The notes: generated by a model from the sequence alone, not told the origin. A stretch of 64,000 bases of DNA from Desmodesmus armatus (GCA_007449985.2 VIIQ02000230.1:50004-114003), one strand, 5' to 3'; counted from the stretch's first letter, positions 42,056-58,310 are shown. Translations and numbers: made by a program.

Positions 42056-45000
42056 CACACGCAAACAGACAAAGCAAGTACGTAGAGTCAGTAGCGTCCA
42101 CCTGACACCAACTCAATCACGCTATCAGACTGTTCCCGCCCAAAGGCGTCTACCCAAATGTCAAACTGTGCAGCACACACACAACCACCACATATGCAGC
42201 TGATTCCACCCTCTGGCCATCAGGAAGGAAGCAGATGCGTATTGAGTGAGCTCAGGGTGTGCACTTGTCAACACATGAATGCCACACCCACTGAAAAATA
42301 AGAACAGCAGAAGGCCATGCCTAGATTGACCAGCTGGTGCTCACCTTCTGTGCAGATGTTGCATGGGACAGGCCTGGCCAACAGCAGCAGCACATGACAA
42401 AACACACAGAGTCACTGCACATCACCAGAATGCTAGAGGGATGTTGGGGTAATGAGCAAACACGATGCAGGAAGTTGGGAGGGCGGCAGTGTACTAACTG
42501 CTGATGCTGAAGCTGCCGCTGTCTGTTGCCTCTATTGCTGTTGCTGCCGCTGCCGCTGCCACTTTTCCACACTGCCGCCCTCCTTGGCTTGTGAAGTGAA
42601 TGCAGGATGTGCTGTTGTCAACACATAAAGGACAACCCACTGGAGAATTGCACAGCAAAAGCCATGCCTGAATTGACCAAAGCACACTCACGTTTTGAAT
42701 GCCTGTTGCATCCCGGTGTCACCTGGTAGTGGCTTGGTAGCGGCTCAGCACTGCTCTCTATGCCTGCCGCGGTGCTGTCACCCAGTGTATGACAGCACCG
42801 CGGCAAGCATAGACACACGCAAACAGACAAAGCAAGTACATAGAGTCAGTAGCGTCCACCTGACACCAACTCAATCACGCTATTAGACTGTTCCCGCCCA
42901 AAGGCGTCTACCCAAATGTCAAACTGTGCAGCACACACACAACCACCACATATGCAGCTGATTCCACCCTCTGGCCATCAGGAAGGAAGCAGATGCGTAT
43001 TGAGTGAGCTCAGGGTCTGCACTTGTCAACACATGAATGCCACACCCACTAAAAAATAAGAACAGCAGAAGGCCATGCCTAGATTGACCAGCTGGTGCTC
43101 ACCTTCTGTGCAGATGTTGCATGGGACAGGCCTGGCCAACAGCAGCAGCACATGACAAAACACACAGAGTCACTGACTGCACATCACCAGAATGCTAGAG
43201 GGGATGGGGTAATGAGCAAACACGATGCAGGAAGTTGGGAGGGCGGCAGTGTACTAGCTGCTGATGCTGAAGCTGCCGCTGTCTGTTGCCTCTATTGCTG
43301 TTGCTGCCGCTGCCGCTGCCGCTGCCGCTGCCGCTGCCGCTGCCGCTGCCGCTGCCACTTATCCACACTGCCGCCCTCCTTGGCTTGTGAAGTGAATGCA
43401 GGATGTGCTGTTGTCAACACATAAAGGACAACCCACTGGAGAATTGCACAGCAAAAGCCATGCCTGAATTGACCAAAGCACACTCACGTTTTGAACGCCT
43501 GTTGCATCCCGGTGTCACCTGGTAGTGGCTTGGTAGCGGCTCAGCACTGCTCTCTATGCCTGCCGCGGTGCTGTCACCCAGTGTATGACAGCACCGCGGC
43601 AAGCATAGACACACGCAAACAGACAAAGCAAGTACGTAGAGTCAGTAGCGTCCACCTGACACCAACTCAATCACGCTATCAGACTGTTCCCGCCCAAAGG
43701 CGTCTACCCAAATGTCAAACTGTGCAGCACACACACAACCACCACATATGCAGCTGATTCCACCCTCTGGCCATCAGGAAGGAAGCAGATGCGTATTGAG
43801 TGAGCTCAGGGTGTGCACTTGTCAACACATGAATGCCACACCCACTGAAAAATAAGAACAGCAGAAGGCCATGCCTAGATTGACCAGCTGGTGCTCACCT
43901 TCTGTGCAGATGTTGCATGGCACAGGCCTGGCCAACAGCAGCAGCACATGACAAAACACACAGAGTCACTGCACATCACCAGAATGCTAGAGGGATGTTG
44001 GGGTAATGAGCAAACACGATGCAGGAAGTTGGGAGGGCGGCAGTGTACTAACTGCTGATGCTGAAGCTGCCGCTGTCTGTTGCCTCTATTGCTGTTGCTG
44101 CCGCTGCCGCTGCCACTTTTCCACACTGCCGCCCTCCTTGGCTTGTGAAGTGAATGCAGGATGTGCTGTTGTCAACACATAAAGGACAACCCACTGGAGA
44201 ATTGCACAGCAAAAGCCATGCCTGAATTGACCAAAGCACACTCACGTTTTGAATGCCTGTTGCATCCCGGTGTCACCTGGTAGTGGCTTGGTAGCGGCTC
44301 AGCACTGCTCTCTATGCCTGCCGCGGTGCTGTCACCCAGTGTATGACAGCACCGCGGCAAGCATAGACACACGCAAACAGACAAAGCAAGTACGTAGAGT
44401 CAGTAGCGTCCACCTGACACCAACTCAATCACGCTATTAGACTGTTCCCGCCCAAAGGCGTCTACCCAAATGTCAAACTGTGCAGCACACACACAACCAC
44501 CACATATGCAGCTGATTCCACCCTCTGGCCATCAGGAAGGAAGCAGATGCGTATTGAGTGAGCTCAGGGTCTGCACTTGTCAACACATGAATGACACACC
44601 CACTAAAAAATAAGAACAGCAGAAGGCCATGCCTAGATTGACCAGCTGGTGCTCACCTTCTGTGCAGATGTTGCATGGGACAGGCCTGGCCAACAGCAGC
44701 AGCACATGACAAAACACACAGAGTCACTGCACATCACCAGAATGCTAGAGAGGATGGGGTAATGAGCAAACACGATGCAGGAAGTTGGGAGGGCGGCAGT
44801 GTACTAGCTGCTGATGCTGATGCTGAAGCTGCCGCTGTCTGTTGCCTCTATTGCTGTTGCTGCCGCTGCCACTTATCCACACTGCCGCCCTCCTTGGCTT
44901 GTGAAGTGAATGCAGGATGTGCTGTTGTCAACACATAAAGGACAACCCACTGGAGAATTGCACAGCAAAAGCCATGCCTGAATTGACCAAAGCACACTCA

Positions 45001-48000
45001 CGTTTTGAACGCCTGTTGCATCCCGGTGTCACCTGGTAGTGGCTTGGTAGCGGCTCAGCACTGCTCTCTATGCCTGCCGCGGTGCTGTCACCCAGTGTAT
45101 GACAGCACCGCGGCAAGCATAGACACACGCAAACAGACAAAGCAAGTACGTAGAGTCAGTAGCGTCCACCTGACACCAACTCAATCACGCTATCAGACTG
45201 TTCCCGCCCAAAGGCGTCTACCCAAATGTCAAACTGTGCAGCACACACACAACCACCACATATGCAGCTGATTCCACCCTCTGGCCATCAGGAAGGAAGC
45301 AGATGCGTATTGAGTGAGCTCAGGGTCTGCACTTGTCAACACATAAATGACACACCCACTGAAAAATAAGAACAGCAAAAGGCCATGCCTAGATTGACCA
45401 GATGGCACTCACCTTCTGTGCAGATGTTGCATGGGACAGGCCTGGCCAACAGCAGCAGCACATGACAAAACACACAGAGTCACTGCACATCACCAGAATG
45501 CTAGAGGGGATGGGGTAATGAGCAAACACGATGCAGGAAGTTGGGAGTGCGGCAGTGTACTAGCTGCTGATGCTGAAGCTGAAGCTGCCGCTGTCTGTTG
45601 CCTCTATTGCTGTTGCTGCCGCTGCCGCTGCCGCTGTCGCTGCCGCTGCCGCTGCCGCTGCCACTTATCCACACTGCCGCCCTCCTTGGCTTGTGAAGTG
45701 AATGCAGGATGTGCTGTTGTCAACACATAAAGGACAACCCACTGGAGAATTGCACAGCAAAAGCCATGCCTGAGTTGACCAAAGCACACTCACATTTTGA
45801 ACGCCTGTTGCATCCCGGTGTCACCTGGTAGTGGCTTGGTAGCGGCTCAGCACTGCTCTCTATGCCTGCCGCGGTGCTGTCACCCAGTGTATGACAGCAC
45901 CGCGGCAAGCATAGACACACGCAAACAGACAAAGCAAGTACGTAGAGTCAGTAGCGTCCACCTGACACCAACTCAATCACGCTATTAGACTGTTCCCGCC
46001 CAAAGGCGTCTACCCAAATGTCAAACTGTGCAGCACACACACAACCACCACATATGCAGCTGATTCCACCCTCTGGCCATCAGGAAGGAAGCAGATGCGT
46101 ATTGAGTGAGCTCAGGGTCTGCACTTGTCAACACATGAATGACGCACCCACCGAAAATAAGAACAGCAGAAGGCCATGCCTAGATTGACCAGCTGGTGCT
46201 CACCTTCTGTGCAGATGTTGCATGGGACAGGCCTGGCCAACAGCAGCAGCACATGACAAAACACACAGAGTCACTGCACATCACCAGAATGCTAGAGGGG
46301 ATGGGGTAATGAGCAAACACGATGCAGGAAGTTGGGAGGGCGGCAGTGTACTAGCTGCTGATGCTGAAGCTGCCGCTGTCTGTTGCCTCTATTGCTGTCG
46401 CTGCCGCTGCCGCTGCCGCTGCCGCTGCCGCTGCCGCTGCCACTTATCCACACTGCCGCCCTCCTTGGCTTGTGAAGTGAATGCAGGATGTGCTGTTGTC
46501 AACACATAAAGGACAACCCACTGGAGAATTGCACAGCAAAAGCCATGCCTGAGTTGACCAAAGCACACTCACATTTTGAACGCCTGTTGCATCCCGGTGT
46601 CACCTGGTAGTGGCTTGGTAGCGGCTCAGCACTGCTCTCTATGCCTGCCGCGGTGCTGTCACCCAGTGTATGACAGCACCGCGGCAAGCATAGACACACG
46701 CAAACAGACAAAGCAAGTACGTAGAGTCAGTAGCGTCCACCTGACACCAACTCAATCACGCTATTAGACTGTTCCCGCCCAAAGGCGTCTACCCAAATGT
46801 CAAACTGTGCAGCACACACACAACCACCACATATGCAGCTGATTCCACCCTCTGGCCATCAGGAAGGAAGCAGATGCGTATTGAGTGAGCTCAGGGTCTG
46901 CACTTGTCAACACATGAATGACGCACCCACTGAAAATATAAGAACAGCAGAAGGCCATGCCTAGATTGACCAGCTGGTGCTCACCTTCTGTGCAGATGTT
47001 GCATGGGACAGGCCTGGCCAACAGCAGCAGCACATGACAAAACACACAGAGTCACTGCACATCACCAGAATGCTAGAGGGGATGGGGTAATGAGCAAACA
47101 CGATGCAGGAAGTTGGGAGGGCGGCAGTGTACTAGCTGCTGATGCTGAAGCTGCCGCTGTCTGTTGCCTCTATTGCTGTCGCTGCCGCTGCCGCTGCCGT
47201 TGCCGCTGCCGCTGCCGCTGCCACTTATCCACACTGCCGCCCTCCTTGGCTTGTGAAGTGAATGCAGGATGTGCTGTTGTCAACACATAAAGGACAACCC
47301 ACTGGAGAATTGCACAGCAAAAGCCATGCCTGAATTGACCAAAGCACACTCACGTTTTGAACGCCTGTTGCATCCCGGTGTCACCTGGTAGTGGCTTGGT
47401 AGCGGCTCAGCACTGCTCTCTATGCTTGCCGCGGTGCTGTCACCCAGTGTATGACAGCACCGCGGCAAGCATAGACACACGCAAACAGACAAAGCAAGTA
47501 CGTAGAGTCAGTAGCGTCCACCTGACACCAACTCAATCACGCTATCAGACTGTTCCCGCCCAAAGGCGTCTACCCAAATGTCAAACTGTGCAGCACACAC
47601 ACAACCACCACATATGCAGCTGATTGCACCCTCTGGCCATCAGGAAGGAAGCAGATGCGTATTGAGTGAGCTCAGGGTCTGCACTTGTCAACACATGAAT
47701 GCCACACCCACTGAAGAATAAGAACAGCAGAAGGCCATGCCTAGATTGACCAGCTGGTGCTCACCTTCTGTGCAGATGTTGCATGGGACAGGCCTGGCCA
47801 ACAGCAGCAGCACATGACAAAACACACAGAGTCACTGCACATCACCAGAATGCTAGAGGGGTGTTGGGGTAATGAGCAAACACGATGCAGGAAGTTGGGA
47901 GGGCGGCAGTGTACTAGCTGCTGATGATGAAGCTGCCGCTGTCTGTTGCCTCTATTGCTGTTGCTGCCGCTGCCGCTGCCGCTGCCGCTGCCGCTGCCGC

Positions 48001-51000
48001 TGCCGCTGCCGCTGCCGCTGCCGCTGCCGCTGCCACTTATCCACACTGCCGCCCTCCTTGGCTTGTGAAGTGAATGCAGGATGTGCTGTTGTCAACACAT
48101 AAAGGACAACCCACTGGAGAATTGCACAGCAAAAGCCATGCCTGAATTGACCAAAGCACACTCACGTTTTGAACGCCTGTTGCATCCCGGTGTCACCTGG
48201 TAGTGGCTTGGTAGCGGCTCAGCACTGCTCTCTATGCCTGCCGCGGTGCTGTCACCCAGTGTATGACAGCACCGCGGCAAGCATAGACACACGCAAACAG
48301 ACAAAGCAAGTACGTAGAGTCAGTAGCGTCCACCTGACACCAACTCAATCACGCTATCAGACTGTTCCCGCCCAAAGGCGTCTACCCAAATGTCAAACTG
48401 TGCAGCACACACACAACCACCACATATGCAGCTGATTCCACCCTCTGGCCATCAGGAAGGAAGCAGATGCGTATTGAGTGAGCTCAGGGTCTGCACTTGT
48501 CAACACATGAATGCCACACCCACTGAAAAATAAGAACAGCAGAAGGCCATGCCTAGATTGACCAGCTGGTGCTCACCTTCTGTGCAGATGTTGCATGGGA
48601 CAGGCCTGGCCAACAGCAGCAGCACATGACAAAACACACAGAGTCACTGCACATCACCAGAATGCTAGAGGGGATGGGGTAATGAGCAAACACGATGCAG
48701 GAAGTTGGGAGGGCGGCAGTGTACTAGCTGCTGATGCTGAAGCTGCCGCTGTCTGTTGCCTCTATTGCTGTTGCTGCCGCTGCCGCTGCCGCTGCCGCTG
48801 CCGCTGCCGCTGCCGCTGCCGCTGCCACTTATCCACACTGCCGCCCTCCTTGGCTTGTGAAGTGAATGCAGGATGTGCTGTTGTCAACACATAAAGGACA
48901 ACCCACTGGAGAATTGCACAGCAAAAGCCATGCCTGAATTGACCAAAGCACACTCACGTTTTGAACGCCTGTTGCATCCCGGTGTCACCTGGTAGTGGCT
49001 TGGTAGCGGCTCAGCACTGCTCTCTATGCCTGCCGCGGTGCTGTCACCCAGTGTATGACAGCACCGCGGCAAGCATAGACACACGCAAACAGACAAAGCA
49101 AGTACGTAGAGTCAGTAGCGTCCACCTGACACCAACTCAATCACGCTATCAGACTGTTCCCGCCCAAAGGCGTCTACCCAAATGTCAAACTGTGCAGCAC
49201 ACACACAACCACCACATATGCAGCTGATTCCACCCTCTGGCCATCAGGAAGGAAGCAGATGCGTATTGAGTGAGCTCAGGGTCTGCACTTGTCAACACAT
49301 GAATGACACACCCACTGAAAATAAGAACAGCAGAAGGCCATGCCTAGATTGACCAGCTGGTGCTCACCTTCTGTGCAGATGTTGCATGGGACAGGCCTGG
49401 CCAACAGCAGCAGCACATGACAAAACACACAGAGTCACTGCACATCACCAGAATGCTAGAGGGGATGGGGTAATGAGCAAACACGATGCAGGAAGTTGGG
49501 AGGGCGGCAGTGTACTAGCTGCTGATGCTGAAGCTGCCGCTGTCTGTTGCCTCTATTGCTGTCGCTGCCGCTGCCGCTGCCGTTGCCGCTGCCGCTGCCG
49601 CTGCCACTTATCCACACTGCCGCCCTCCTTGGCTTGTGAAGTGAATGCAGGATGTGCTGTTGTCAACACATAAAGGACAACCCACTGGAGAATTGCACAG
49701 CAAAAGCCATGCCTGAATTGACCAAAGCACACTCACGTTTTGAACGCCTGTTGCATCCCGGTGTCACCTGGTAGTGGCTTGGTAGCGGCTCAGCACTGCT
49801 CTCTATGCCTGCCGCGGTGCTGTCACCCAGTGTATGACAGCACCGCGGCAAGCATAGACACACGCAAACAGACAAAGCAAGTACGTAGAGTCAGTAGCGT
49901 CCACCTGACACCAACTCAATCACGCTATCAGACTGTTCCCGCCCAAAGGCGTCTACCCAAATGTCAAACTGTGCAGCACACACACAACCACCACATATGC
50001 AGCTGATTGCACCCTCTGGCCATCAGGAAGGAAGCAGATGCGTATTGAGTGAGCTCAGGGTGTGCACTTGTCAACACATGAATGCCACACCCACTGAAGA
50101 ATAAGAACAGCAGAAGGCCATGCCTAGATTGACCAGCTGGTGCTCACCTTCTGTGCAGATGTTGCATGGGACAGGCCTGGCCAACAGCAGCAGCACATGA
50201 CAAAACACACAGAGTCACTGCACATCACCAGAATGCTAGAGGGGATGGGGTAATGAGCAAACACGATGCAGGAAGTTGGGAGGGCGGCAGTGTACTAGCT
50301 GCTGATGCTGAAGCTGCCGCTGTCTGTTGCCTCTATTGCTGTTGCTGCCGCTGCCGCTGCCGCTGCCGCTGCCGCTGCCGCTGCCGCTGCCGCTGCCGCT
50401 GCCGCTGCCGCTGCCGCTGCCGCTGCCACTTATCCACACTGCCGCCCTCCTTGGCTTGTGAAGTGAATGCAGGATGTGCTGTTGTCAACACATAAAGGAC
50501 AACCCACTGGAGAATTGCACAGCAAAAGCCATGCCTGAGTTGACCAAAGCACACTCACATTTTGAACGCCTGTTGCATCCCGGTGTCACCTGGTAGTGGC
50601 TTGGTAGCGGCTCAGCACTGCTCTCTATGCCTGCCGCGGTGCTGTCACCCAGTGTATGACAGCACCGCGGCAAGCATAGACACACGCAAACAGACAAAGC
50701 AAGTACGTAGAGTCAGTAGCGTCCACCTGACACCAACTCAATCACGCTATCAGACTGTTCCCGCCCAAAGGCGTCTACCCAAATGTCAAACTGTGCAGCA
50801 CACACACAACCACCACATATGCAGCTGATTGCACCCTCTGGCCATCAGGAAGGAAGCAGATGCGTATTGAGTGAGCTCAGGGTCTGCACTTGTCAACACA
50901 TGAATGCCACACCCACTGAAGAATAAGAACAGCAGAAGGCCATGCCTAGATTGACCAGCTGGTGCTCACCTTCTGTGCAGATGTTGCATGGGACAGGCCT

Positions 51001-54000
51001 GGCCAACAGCAGCAGCACATGACAAAACACACAGAGTCACTGCACATCACCAGAATGCTAGAGGGGTTGGGGTAATGAGCAAACACGATGCAGGAAGTTG
51101 GGAGGGCGGCAGTGTACTAGCTGCTGATGCTGAAGCTGCCGCTGTCTGTTGCCTCTATTGCTGTTGCTGCCGCTGCCGCTGCCGCTGCCGCTGCCGCTGC
51201 CGCTGCCGCTGCCACTTATCCACACTGCCGCCCTCCTTGGCTTGTGAAGTGAATGCAGGATGTGCTGTTGTCAACACATAAAGGACAACCCACTGGAGAA
51301 TTGCACAGCAAAAGCCATGCCTGAATTGACCAAAGCACACTCACGTTTTGAACGCCTGTTGCATCCCGGTGTCACCTGGTAGTGGCTTGGTAGCGGCTCA
51401 GCACTGCTCTCTATGCCTGCCGCGGTGCTGTCACCCAGTGTATGACAGCACCGCGGCAAGCATAGACACACGCAAACAGACAAAGCAAGTACGTAGAGTC
51501 AGTAGCGTCCACCTGACACCAACTCAATCACGCTATCAGACTGTTCCCGCCCAAAGGCGTCTACCCAAATGTCAAACTGTGCAGCACACACACAACCACC
51601 ACATATGCAGCTGATTCCACCCTCTGGCCATCAGGAAGGAAGCAGATGCGTATTGAGTGAGCTCAGGGTCTGCACTTGTCAACACATGAATGCCACACCC
51701 ACTGAAAAATAAGAACAGCAGAAGGCCATGCCTAGATTGACCAGCTGGTGCTCACCTTCTGTGCAGATGTTGCATGGGACAGGCCTGGCCAACAGCAGCA
51801 GCACATGACAAAACACACAGAGTCACTGCACATCACCAGAATGCTAGAGGGGTGGGGTAATGAGCAAACACGATGCAGGAAGTTGGGAGGGCGGCAGTGT
51901 ACTAGCTGCTGATGCTGAAGCTGCCGCTGTCTGTTGCCTCTATTGCTGTTGCTGCCGCTGCCGCTGCCGCTGCCGCTGCCACTTATCCACACTGCCGCCC
52001 TCCTTGGCTTGTGAAGTGAATGCAGGATGTGCTGTTGTCAACACATAAAGGACAACCCACTGGAGAATTGCACAGCAAAAGCCATGCCTGAATTGACCAA
52101 AGCACACTCACGTTTTGAACGCCTGTTGCATCCCGGTGTCACCTGGTAGTGGCTTGGTAGCGGCTCAGCACTGCTCTCTATGCCTGCCGCGGTGCTGTCA
52201 CCCAGTGTATGACAGCACCGCGGCAAGCATAGACACACGCAAACAGACAAAGCAAGTACGTAGAGTCAGTAGCGTCCACCTGACACCAACTCAATCACGC
52301 TATCAGACTGTTCCCGCCCAAAGGCGTCTACCCAAATGTCAAACTGTGCAGCACACACACAACCACCACATATGCAGCTGATTGCACCCTCTGGCCATCA
52401 GGAAGGAAGCAGATGCGTATTGAGTGAGCTCAGGGTCTGCACTTGTCAACACATGAATGCCACACCCACTGAAGAATAAGAACAGCAGAAGGCCATGCCT
52501 AGATTGACCAGCTGGTGCTCACCTTCTGTGCAGATGTTGCATGGGACAGGCCTGGCCAACAGCAGCAGCACATGACAAAACACACAGAGTCACTGCACAT
52601 CACCAGAATGCTAGAGGGGATGGGGTAATGAGCAAACACGATGCAGGAAGTTGGGAGGGCGGCAGTGTACTAGCTGCTGATGCTGAAGCTGCCGCTGTCT
52701 GTTGCCTCTATTGCTGTCGCTGCCGCTGCCGCTGCCGCTGCCGCTGCCGCTGCCGCTGCCACTTATCCACACTGCCGCCCTCCTTGGCTTGTGAAGTGAA
52801 TGCAGGATGTGCTGTTGTCAACACATAAAGGACAACCCACTGGAGAATTGCACAGCAAAAGCCATGCCTGAATTGACCAAAGCACACTCACGTTTTGAAC
52901 GCCTGTTGCATCCCGGTGTCACCTGGTAGTGGCTTGGTAGCGGCTCAGCACTGCTCTCTATGCCTGCCGCGGTGCTGTCACCCAGTGTATGACAGCACCG
53001 CGGCAAGCATAGACACACGCAAACAGACAAAGCAAGTACGTAGAGTCAGTAGCGTCCACCTGACACCAACTCAATCACGCTATCAGACTGTTCCCGCCCA
53101 AAGGCGTCTACCCAAATGTCAAACTGTGCAGCACACACACAACCACCACATATGCAGCTGATTCCACCCTCTGGCCATCAGGAAGGAAGCAGATGCGTAT
53201 TGAGTGAGCTCAGGGTGTGCACTTGTCAACACATGAATGCCACACCCACTGAAAATAAGAACAGCAGAAGGCCATGCCTAGATTGACCAGCTGGTGCTCA
53301 CCTTCTGTGCAGATGTTGCATGGGACAGGCCTGGCCAACAGCAGCAGCACATGACAAAACACACAGAGTCACTGCACATCACCAGAATGCTAGAGGGGAT
53401 GGGGTAATGAGCAAACACGATGCAGGAAGTTGGGAGGGCGGCAGTGTACTAGCTGCTGATGCTGAAGCTGCCGCTGTCTGTTGCCTCTATTGCTGTTGCT
53501 GCCGCTGCCGCTGCCGCTGCCGCTGCCGCTGCCGCTGCCGCTGCCGCTGCCGCTGCCGCTGCCGCTGCCGCTGCCGCTGCCACTTATCCACACTGCCGCC
53601 CTCCTTGGCTTGTGAAGTGAATGCAGGATGTGCTGTTGTCAACACATAAAGGACAACCCACTGGAGAATTGCACAGCAAAAGCCATGCCTGAATTGACCA
53701 AAGCACACTCACGTTTTGAACGCCTGTTGCATCCCGGTGTCACCTGGTAGTGGCTTGGTAGCGGCTCAGCACTGCTCTCTATGCCTGCCGCGGTGCTGTC
53801 ACCCAGTGTATGACAGCACCGCGGCAAGCATAGACACACGCAAACAGACAAAGCAAGTACGTAGAGTCAGTAGCGTCCACCTGACACCAACTCAATCACG
53901 CTATCAGACTGTTCCCGCCCAAAGGCGTCTACCCAAATGTCAAACTGTGCAGCACACACACAACCACCACATATGCAGCTGATTCCACCCTCTGGCCATC

Positions 54001-57000
54001 AGGAAGGAAGCAGATGCGTATTGAGTGAGCTCAGGGTCTGCACTTGTCAACACATGAATGCGCACCCACTGAAAAATAAGAACAGCAGAAGGCCATGCCT
54101 AGATTGACCAGCTGGTGCTCACCTTCTGTGCAGATGTTGCATGGGACAGGCCTGGCCAACAGCAGCAGCACATGACAAAACACACAGAGTCACTGCACAT
54201 CACCAGAATGCTAGAGGGGATGGGGTAATGAGCAAACACGATGCAGGAAGTTGGGAGGGCGGCAGTGTACTAGCTGCTGATGCTGAAGCTGCCGCTGTCT
54301 GTTGCCTCTATTGCTGTCGCTGCCGCTGCCGCTGCCGTTGCCGCTGCCGCTGCCGCTGCCACTTATCCACACTGCCGCCCTCCTTGGCTTGTGAAGTGAA
54401 TGCAGGATGTGCTGTTGTCAACACATAAAGGACAACCCACTGGAGAATTGCACAGCAAAAGCCATGCCTGAATTGACCAAAGCACACTCACGTTTTGAAC
54501 GCCTGTTGCATCCCGGTGTCACCTGGTAGTGGCTTGGTAGCGGCTCAGCACTGCTCTCTATGCCTGCCGCGGTGCTGTCACCCAGTGTATGACAGCACCG
54601 CGGCAAGCATAGACACACGCAAACAGACAAAGCAAGTACGTAGAGTCAGTAGCGTCCACCTGACACCAACTCAATCACGCTATCAGACTGTTCCCGCCCA
54701 AAGGCGTCTACCCAAATGTCAAACTGTGCAGCACACACACAACCACCACATATGCAGCTGATTGCACCCTCTGGCCATCAGGAAGGAAGCAGATGCGTAT
54801 TGAGTGAGCTCAGGGTCTGCACTTGTCAACACATGAATGCCACACCCACTGAAGAATAAGAACAGCAGAAGGCCATGCCTAGATTGACCAGCTGGTGCTC
54901 ACCTTCTGTGCAGATGTTGCATGGGACAGGCCTGGCCAACAGCAGCAGCACATGACAAAACACACAGAGTCACTGCACATCACCAGAATGCTAGAGGGGT
55001 GTTGGGTAATGAGCAAACACGATGCAGGAAGTTGGGAGGGCGGCAGTGTACTAGCTGCTGATGCTGAAGCTGCCGCTGTCTGTTGCCTCTATTGCTGTTG
55101 CTGCCGCTGCCGCTGCCGCTGCCGCTGCCGCTGCCACTTATCCACACTGCCGCCCTCCTTGGCTTGTGAAGTGAATGCAGGATGTGCTGTTGTCAACACA
55201 TAAAGGACAACCCACTGGAGAATTGCACAGCAAAAGCCATGCCTGAATTGACCAAAGCACACTCACGTTTTGAACGCCTGTTGCATCCCGGTGTCACCTG
55301 GTAGTGGCTTGGTAGCGGCTCAGCACTGCTCTCTATGCCTGCCGCGGTGCTGTCACCCAGTGTATGACAGCACCGCGGCAAGCATAGACACACGCAAACA
55401 GACAAAGCAAGTACGTAGAGTCAGTAGCGTCCACCTGACACCAACTCAATCACGCTATCAGACTGTTCCCGCCCAAAGGCGTCTACCCAAATGTCAAACT
55501 GTGCAGCACACACACAACCACCACATATGCAGCTGATTGCACCCTCTGGCCATCAGGAAGGAAGCAGATGCGTATTGAGTGAGCTCAGGGTCTGCACTTG
55601 TCAACACATGAATGCCACACCCACTGAAGAATAAGAACAGCAGAAGGCCATGCCTAGATTGACCAGCTGGTGCTCACCTTCTGTGCAGATGTTGCATGGG
55701 ACAGGCCTGGCCAACAGCAGCAGCACATGACAAAACACACAGAGTCACTGCACATCACCAGAATGCTAGAGGGGTGTTGGGGTAATGAGCAAACACGATG
55801 CAGGAAGTTGGGAGGGCGGCAGTGTACTAGCTGCTGATGCTGAAGCTGCCGCTGTCTGTTGCCTCTATTGCTGTTGCTGCCGCTGCCGCTGCCGCTGCCG
55901 CTGCCGCTGCCGCTGCCGCTGCCGCTGCCGCTGCCGCTGCCGCTGCCACTTATCCACACTGCCGCCCTCCTTGGCTTGTGAAGTGAATGCAGGATGTGCT
56001 GTTGTCAACACATAAAGGACAACCCACTGGAGAATTGCACAGCAAAAGCCATGCCTGAATTGACCAAAGCACACTCACTTTTTGAACGCCTGTTGCATCC
56101 CGGTGTCACCTGGTAGTGGCTTGGTAGCGGCTCAGCACTGCTCTCTATGCCTGCCGCGGTGCTGTCACCCAGTGTATGACAGCACCGCGGCAAGCATAGA
56201 CACACGCAAACAGACAAAGCAAGTACGTAGAGTCAGTAGCGTCCACCTGACACCAACTCAATCACGCTATCAGACTGTTCCCGCCCAAAGGCGTCTACCC
56301 AAATGTCAAACTGTGCAGCACACACACAACCACCACATATGCAGCTGATTGCACCCTCTGGCCATCAGGAAGGAAGCAGATGCGTATTGAGTGAGCTCAG
56401 GGTCTGCACTTGTCAACACATGAATGCCACACCCACTGAAGAATAAGAACAGCAGAAGGCCATGCCTAGATTGACCAGCTGGTGCTCACCTTCTGTGCAG
56501 ATGTTGCATGGGACAGGCCTGGCCAACAGCAGCAGCACATGACAAAACACACAGAGTCACTGCACATCACCAGAATGCTAGAGGGGTGTTGGGTAATGAG
56601 CAAACACGATGCAGGAAGTTGGGAGGGCGGCAGTGTACTAGCTGCTGATGCTGAAGCTGCCGCTGTCTGTTGCCTCTATTGCTGTTGCTGCCGCTGCCGC
56701 TGCCGCTGCCGCTGCCGCTGCCGCTGCCGCTGCCGCTGCCACTTATCCACACTGCCGCCCTCCTTGGCTTGTGAAGTGAATGCAGGATGTGCTGTTGTCA
56801 ACACATAAAGGACAACCCACTGGAGAATTGCACAGCAAAAGCCATGCCTGAATTGACCAAAGCACACTCACGTTTTGAACGCCTGTTGCATCCCGGTGTC
56901 ACCTGGTAGTGGCTTGGTAGCGGCTCAGCACTGCTCTCTATGCCTGCCGCGGTGCTGTCACCCAGTGTATGACAGCACCGCGGCAAGCATAGACACACGC

Positions 57001-58310
57001 AAACAGACAAAGCAAGTACGTAGAGTCAGTAGCGTCCACCTGACACCAACTCAATCACGCTATCAGACTGTTCCCGCCCAAAGGCGTCTACCCAAATGTC
57101 AAACTGTGCAGCACACACACAACCACCACATATGCAGCTGATTCCACCCTCTGGCCATCAGGAAGGAAGCAGATGCGTATTGAGTGAGCTCAGGGTCTGC
57201 ACTTGTCAACACATGAATGCCACACCCACTGAAGAATAAGAACAGCAGAAGGCCATGCCTAGATTGACCAGCTGGTGCTCACCTTCTGTGCAGATGTTGC
57301 ATGGGACAGGCCTGGCCAACAGCAGCAGCACATGACAAAACACACAGAGTCACTGCACATCACCAGAATGCTAGAGGGGATGGGGTAATGAGCAAACACG
57401 ATGCAGGAAGTTGGGAGGGCGGCAGTGTACTAGCTGCTGATGCTGAAGCTGCCGCTGTCTGTTGCCTCTATTGCTGTTGCTGCCGCTGCCGCTGCCGCTG
57501 CCGCTGCCGCTGCCGCTGCCGCTGCCGCTGCCGCTGCCGCTGCCGCTGCCGCTGCCGCTGCCGCTGCCGCTGCCACTTATCCACACTGCCGCCCTCCTTG
57601 GCTTGTGAAGTGAATGCAGGATGTGCTGTTGTCAACACATAAAGGACAACCCACTGGAGAATTGCACAGCAAAAGCCATGCCTGAATTGACCAAAGCACA
57701 CTCACGTTTTGAACGCCTGTTGCATCCCGATGTCACCTGGTAGTGGCTTGGTAGCGGCTCAGCACTGCTCTCTATGCCTGCCGCGGTGCTGTCACCCAGT
57801 GTATGACAGCACCGCGGCAAGCATAGACACACGCAAACAGACAAAGCAAGTACGTAGAGTCAGTAGCGTCCACCTGACACCAACTCAATCACGCTATCAG
57901 ACTGTTCCCGCCCAAAGGCGTCTACCCAAATGTCAAACTGTGCAGCACACACACAACCACCACATATGCAGCTGATTCCACCCTCTGGCCATCAGGAAGG
58001 AAGCAGATGCGTATTGAGTGAGCTCAGGGTGTGCACTTGTCAACACATGAATGCCACACCCACTGAAAAATAAGAACAGCAGAAGGCCATGCCTAGATTG
58101 ACCAGCTGGTGCTCACCTTCTGTGCAGATGTTGCATGGGACAGGCCTGGCCAACAGCAGCAGCACATGACAAAACACACAGAGTCACTGCACATCACCAG
58201 AATGCTAGAGGGGATGGGGCAATGAGCAAACATGATGCAGGAAGTTGGGAGGGCGGCAGTGTACTAGCTGCTGATGCTGAAGCTGCCGCTGTCTGTTGCC
58301 TCTATTGCTG